Shown here: one piece after another, positions 59,229 to 64,000 of the stretch
Layout: each line of letters begins with the position of its first letter
How positions within the stretch are numbered: the stretch's first letter is position 1
Origin: Sitta carolinensis
Lineage: Eukaryota; Chordata; Aves; Passeriformes; Sittidae
DNA length: 64,000 nt
Assembly (NCBI GenBank): GCA_032173965.1
Contig: CM063285.1
Location: forward strand, 24,525,660 to 24,589,659
Direction of reading: 5' to 3'
The notes under the pieces: model-generated
Database searches by the model: none
The model's input: only the letters and a program-made list of their open reading frames with translations
What the model was told of the DNA's origin: nothing
Position numbers and translations under genes: made by a program

Positions 59229-62124
59229 GCAAAACCTACTGTTAAGTATGAAATGACAGTGGAGTCATCTTTACAACAAATCCAGGTAGGCAAAAGCAAT
59301 CTGTACCACCATTTAGAAACTTTCTGAAATATTTACCTTTTCTTACCACTGCCTTTGCTAGGCTGTATCTCTTGCCAAGTAATTTCTATTTATCTCATAC
59401 AGCTACTACTTTCCTTAAAATAATTTAATCTAATTTTTCTGTATTTTTCTTTAAAATCTGCTTTCATTCTACCATCCTTTGCTCTTTCCTTCAATACCAT
59501 ACAGATGGAATTCCCAGAACAAAAAAATAGACTACCTTGAATTCTGCTTCCGTCTTATGCTTGTGCCAGTTTTATTTTGTATTGAGTTTAGTAATCCATC
59601 TTTCCTCTTACCAATATAAATAATTATCATGAAGTGACAAAAACTGCTGTATGTGTTAAGGCCAATTGTGTTAAGCATTTGCTTTTTTTGAAAAGTCAGG
59701 CTCTTTGGGAACATATTCAATGAAACACTTAAGAAGACAATCTACAAGTGCCTTGAAGACCAATTCTGTGATATACTATACTAAATTTTAGCAACTATAC
59801 TTAAATTGATATCCTTTCACAGACAGGAAACCATCGCAGGATGAATCTGTCGTACTTGGCTGCTAATTAAGTAACTTTTGGAGTAGTGTAATTTGAGAGT
59901 AATAATAGAATAAGAAGTCTCTTTTAGTACTCTTGAGTGATGTATTGACTTGAAATTGTGCCACTGGCCTAACCCCAAGCTTTGAAAATGTATTCAGAGG
60001 AGTATTGTTGAGAACCAATACCATGCTTGCAACATACTAATGAATTACCTGCTAATAGCAAAACTACAAGATGCTTAGGTGAGAAACCAGAGTACACATT
60101 CATTCAAGCTCCATAGGAGTTTTATGTGATAATACCCCCACCATTTGTAAGCAGTCTTAATCTCTATGATATGAATCTTCTCTATGTAGCATTTTGCATA
60201 ACAGATATTCTGTCTTTCGATGTCTGATTTAAGAGTCCAAACTCCCTTGTACTCAGTGGACAAAGTTACCCTCTTTCCAAATTTAACTGTGGATCAATAA
60301 ATTAGGGTACTGCCTTGAATGACTATCTGGAAAAATACTATACCATCTTTAAATAAAATGGAGGCTAATTAGCCATTTTTAGTTACTGATATGAATATCA
60401 ACCTTAGTCTTTACTCTGGTCTTATTTGTTATATATGCTATATAAAATATTCAGAAGATTAAAATTATATTTACTTTATTTTAATGGGCCTGCAAGACCA
60501 TACTACAATTCTCGAGGAACAGGGAGGTTGTGTGTTTGTTCCTAATACCAGCAAGGGAATACCTGGATGAAAGATGGACTGAACATCCTTAATGCCATTT
60601 TAACAATCCAACGGATTTCTCAATTTTGACTGTTCAGAGTGAGGCTTTCAAGATGGCTTTTCTTTAACTAAAACTGCAAATACATCATGACTAAGAATAC
60701 TTTAAAGAATTTATCCAGCTGACTTTTAACTCTGCTTTAATATGCTACTGATATGTCTTAATTTGTGAATGAAGAGAATTATGAGATCAATAAATCAAAT
60801 GGGAGAGAGGATAAGCAGTCCAAACTGACAATTTGATTAATATGAATTAGTACAAGTCTAGTTTAGTACTTCATTAGTTCATGTCAGCAATGATAAAAAA
60901 CATTAATGATGGTACTGGAACGCTGAACTTCTAAAGTTCTAACTCTAGTATTGTGCATGCTACAAAATAGCCTTGTTGACCCTCAAACCTTAGCTGTAGT
61001 GGATGTTTAATTTGGTTGGAGATCTATAATCAACTAATGCTTTCAGAAACCTTTATGATATTATCATTCTTAGTTTTTAATGAAAAAAATAATCAGTTTT
61101 GTTAAGCTGATACCAGGTGGATGTATTATAATCCTGTCTCTGAGTCTTTGAAAGAGGAAAAACTGCCTCAGTGACTACTTTCCTTGACTGAATTACCCAA
61201 AGAACTGAAAGAAAAAGTTCAGTATGTGAAAATCTTTGTCCTGAGTTCATAGTTCTTATCAAGAGTATATTCTTATCAACAGATCGTGATAGAATCGCAT
61301 TTAGGTTGAAACCTACAGAACAATAAATCAAATAATTACATTTTAGATTATGAACCGGTCTATGTGTCAAGACTAATACTCTAAAATGGATCTGTTGGCA
61401 CAGTGGCAACAATTACAGAATAGTGTGTAGGAGGTAAGAAGCTTCTTTATTGCTTTCACATAATAAAATACATAGGGTGACAGTTTGAGGATCCAAGATA
61501 ATTTGTAAAGAAATTCAACTCTACCCTACTAGCCCAGCAGGATGATAAGAGTGTAGAAGACAATGGCAAACTTTGTAGATGAGAGAAATACAAGTGAGGT
61601 TACTATGACAGAAGTTGGATTTCCATGTTGACAGTGTCAGTATCCATCTTTTCACCATGACTGTGTTGGGTCTGAATGTTGGAGAGAGTTTCAAGCGTAG
61701 TCACTGGTCAAAGAGACAGCTCAAGGATTAAATGAGATGAAAAAGAAATGTGCTTCATAAAAATTGCATTGGAAAGAAGCCACATTCTTTGGGAGAAGAG
61801 AGCTTCCCATACCAGGGAATTGTTATAATTTCTGAATTTCTGTCTTCTAGAATCCTTGTGAGGACACCTATCTGCCCAGTCCCACCACTGACACTGGTGG
61901 TCACTGGTAAGAATAACCAAAGTGGTACTTCATTTCCTAAGGAGATGTAATAATGATGATTTGTCTTTTGTTCCCAGGACCCGGTTCCTGTAATTAGTGC
62001 TACGTGGAGTAGCAACAGAGCTTCCATCTCTGCAGGGTCCTGCATGAGCCTCAAGTCCTCTGCAGGGTCACAGTGATGACACCTGTATGGCTGTCTAGAA
62101 AGGGCTGAAGCAGTACTCTACAAA
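59229..62124. other. Non-coding AT-rich stretch
   Basis: The minus frames at 61077-61412 and 61755-62054 (99-111 codons) are within chance length. A short duplication, TCTGCAGGGTC, occurs twice within 40 bp near 62028 and 62059. Nothing else was recognised. Confidence 0.5.
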
Positions 62125-62140
62125 GTGTGTGTGTGTGTGT
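62125..62140. repeat. (GT)8 microsatellite
   Basis: Eight GT units followed by TATACATATG. Confidence 0.95.
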
Positions 62141-63180
62141 ATACATATGCTTGTACCTTTAAATTTGTCTGTTATGGAAGCTGGAATCAACACATTTGCA
62201 GGTTTACTTCCAAGTTCTTCTGTCACTGCTCTTTGGTAAATGTTAAAATGCTGTGAATAAAGTGAATGTGAACAGCATTATAAATGAAGTGTAAAAAAAT
62301 CTAATCTTGTTGACATCAAAGACAGAATCTCCTGATTTCAGTGGGCTGATCCATAATTCTGATCTGATTATAAGGTAATAATATCATGTTCATGAAGAGG
62401 ACTTCAGCTCAAAATCTGAAGAGCTAAACCTTGTAGTTTATTGCTTATTTTTCCTCTTGCAGGTTTATTTTATGAGTGAGTTATTTTCATTTTTTGAAAA
62501 ATCCTTTTTCTTATTTGCTACTGTACTAACTATTTAAAGTAAATCCATATTATATATGGTGTCACTTCAGAGTGTTATTGTTTTTGTTGGTGTGGTTTAT
62601 TTATTTAATCAATGCGGTATTACATTATTTCATATAAAAAAAAATAAACCAAAGATTTTTCTTCCAGAAACCAACTTCAGTATGCTTAGAGATATATAAA
62701 GGGTTAGCCTTAGGCTTTTATGATGTAGAAGTAAAAATTAATAGCTAAGTGGTATGTTATACTTTGTCTAAAAAGCTCATTTAATTTTATGGCATGGGGT
62801 TTGCATGTGTTTTCTTTTTTCCAATGATATTTTACAAAGTTTTGTGCCACAGCTTTCAAAGTCACTTATATAACACAAAAAGCACTTTAAAAACATGTAA
62901 AGAGCTATTGTGGCAAAAGAATAAAGAATTTCCTCATGTTCTCTAGTAAGTATCCTGTTAAGTATCCTGTATGTTATTGAGACTTCCTTCATCATAGAGG
63001 GTGGTCCACTGGTAATGTACTAAAAAAGGATAGTGTACAAAAATTAAATTATTATTTGACCCCACATCATTATATGCCACATAACTAATTAAAGCACACT
63101 TTAACAATGTACTCTTAATGTGCCGTCTGTTACTTGCATGACTCACTCAACTTTCACAAAGAATAAGTGATTTGTATTAG
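62141..63180. other. Non-coding AT-rich stretch
   Basis: Short minus-strand frames at 62777-63146 are unsupported. No features recognised. Confidence 0.55.
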
Positions 63181-63480
63181 ATGAGAGTAGCTAAGGATGT
63201 TTTTGGGGCTAGCAATTGCTGTCATTGCTATGTTAAATCACAGGCCCTAGCCTGGGATAGAAAGAGACAGGCTTATCTTGAGCCAGGAAAACAGCACCAC
63301 AGGACTGATAGCTCTGACTTAGGGCCTTGTTTAAAAAGTTATGACTCAGTGCAAGCAGCCAAGGATCCTTAGCCTTCCTCAGTTCACTCCAAAGCAGCCA
63401 TTAAGAGCCCTAATGTTCAGGTTGCGTGCCTCACTCTGATTATTTTTGGGAAGTTGATCACAGCAAGCCCTTTTTTTCCT
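63181..63480. promoter_or_regulatory. Possible conserved non-coding element
   Basis: A balanced, repeat-free block with an AP-1 core (TGACTCA near 63345), a GATA-type CTTATCT (63270-63276) and CAGCC-rich text, in contrast to the surrounding AT-rich sequence. A 63-codon frame from ATG 63181 overlaps its left half without splice context. Enhancer-like texture is the only basis for the call. Confidence 0.2.
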
Positions 63481-64000
63481 AATAAGCATTCATCTTCATT
63501 TACTGGATGAAGGGAGCTCTTAGTGAAAGCTTTATACATGGTTGGGGATAATGGTAATTTCTGCCAAGCTCTGTAACTTTGTGCATGGACTGTGAGATTC
63601 TCTTTTCTTTCTTTGAGTTGTAAAGTAAAAAGCAGATATCATAATAGTTCTCCCTGATACAAGTACAAGCCAATCATATATATGGATAATAATTTGTGAG
63701 GGGATGAAGCTCTTTGGTCAAAATTGGCAATCAGTGATACTTAAACTATGTCATACAAGTGCTTGGAATATATAGGAGATCTAGTGCAACAATACCAAAG
63801 TTTCAAACACTGCAGAAGATTAATTATTTTTTTTTTTTAATAGGAACTCTTTTCCTTACTGCCTCGTTCTTACAGTCAGAATTGTTCAGCAGCATGCATG
63901 AGGACAATGCAGGGAGAATTTTTGACACATTGCAAAAGTGACCTTAGATAACTTGCTTATGCTTATGCTTCAGAATATAATTATTGAAACTCTAGGAGAG
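63481..64000. other. Non-coding AT-rich end of window
   Basis: No exon or recognised repeat. A 60-codon frame at 63759-63941 is unsupported. Confidence 0.55.

Overview
The window looks like non-coding nuclear DNA from a vertebrate, most probably a bird and possibly a passerine or other neoavian. The evidence is: strongly AT-rich sequence (about 63-65% A+T by eye) with few CpGs; no operon-like gene packing; an ancient 3' fragment of a CR1-clade LINE, the dominant avian/reptilian retrotransposon; two solo LTRs whose text resembles endogenous-retrovirus LTR families I associate with avian genomes; (CAAA)n/(GTTT)n and long homopolymer runs; and no Alu, B1 or young L1 elements. The species call is an inference and could not be tested by a search.

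No confident protein-coding gene is present. The longest open frame is about 141 codons. With independent bases at this composition, roughly 7% of codons are stops, and the longest frame expected by chance over six frames of 64 kb is about 125 codons. Length alone therefore supports none of the open frames. A few short segments have splice-like or poly(A)-like context and are listed as low-confidence exon candidates: 8897-9071 (+), 30531-30665 (-), 34601-34792 (+) and 55101-55411 (+). The window is most simply an intergenic desert or part of a very large intron.

Layout. 1-8 kb: plain AT-rich DNA with a GGTTTGGGAA minisatellite near 0.6 kb and one weak ancient-repeat copy near 3 kb. 8-9 kb: a tRNA-derived SINE-like fragment, a (CAAA)n tract, and a candidate last exon. 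9-26 kb: mostly featureless, with an ancient foldback repeat at 11.35-11.68 kb, a CTCF-like motif at 13.4 kb, an A-rich tract at 15.3 kb and a second SINE-like fragment at 18.9 kb. 26.3-27.3 kb: a solo LTR and a short CR1 fragment. 30-35 kb: a GC-richer patch with an RFX-like X-box, a 47-T run, a possible conserved element, long pyrimidine tracts and a candidate terminal exon followed by AATAAA. 36-45 kb: AT-rich, with a perfect 26-bp AT palindrome and (TA)n and (GTTT)n repeats. 45.2-45.7 kb: an antisense ancient CR1 3' end, the best supported identification in the window. 46-55 kb: featureless apart from a CpG-richer patch at 51.9 kb and a small inverted/tandem repeat at 52.6 kb. 55.8-56.2 kb: a second solo LTR on the minus strand with TATA and poly(A) signals. 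56-64 kb: plain DNA with a 16-bp SOX-like palindrome at 59.2 kb and a possible conserved block at 63.2-63.5 kb.

The supported content is decayed mobile elements, simple repeats and candidate regulatory sequence, so no gene cooperation can be described. I found nothing I would call a new biological system.
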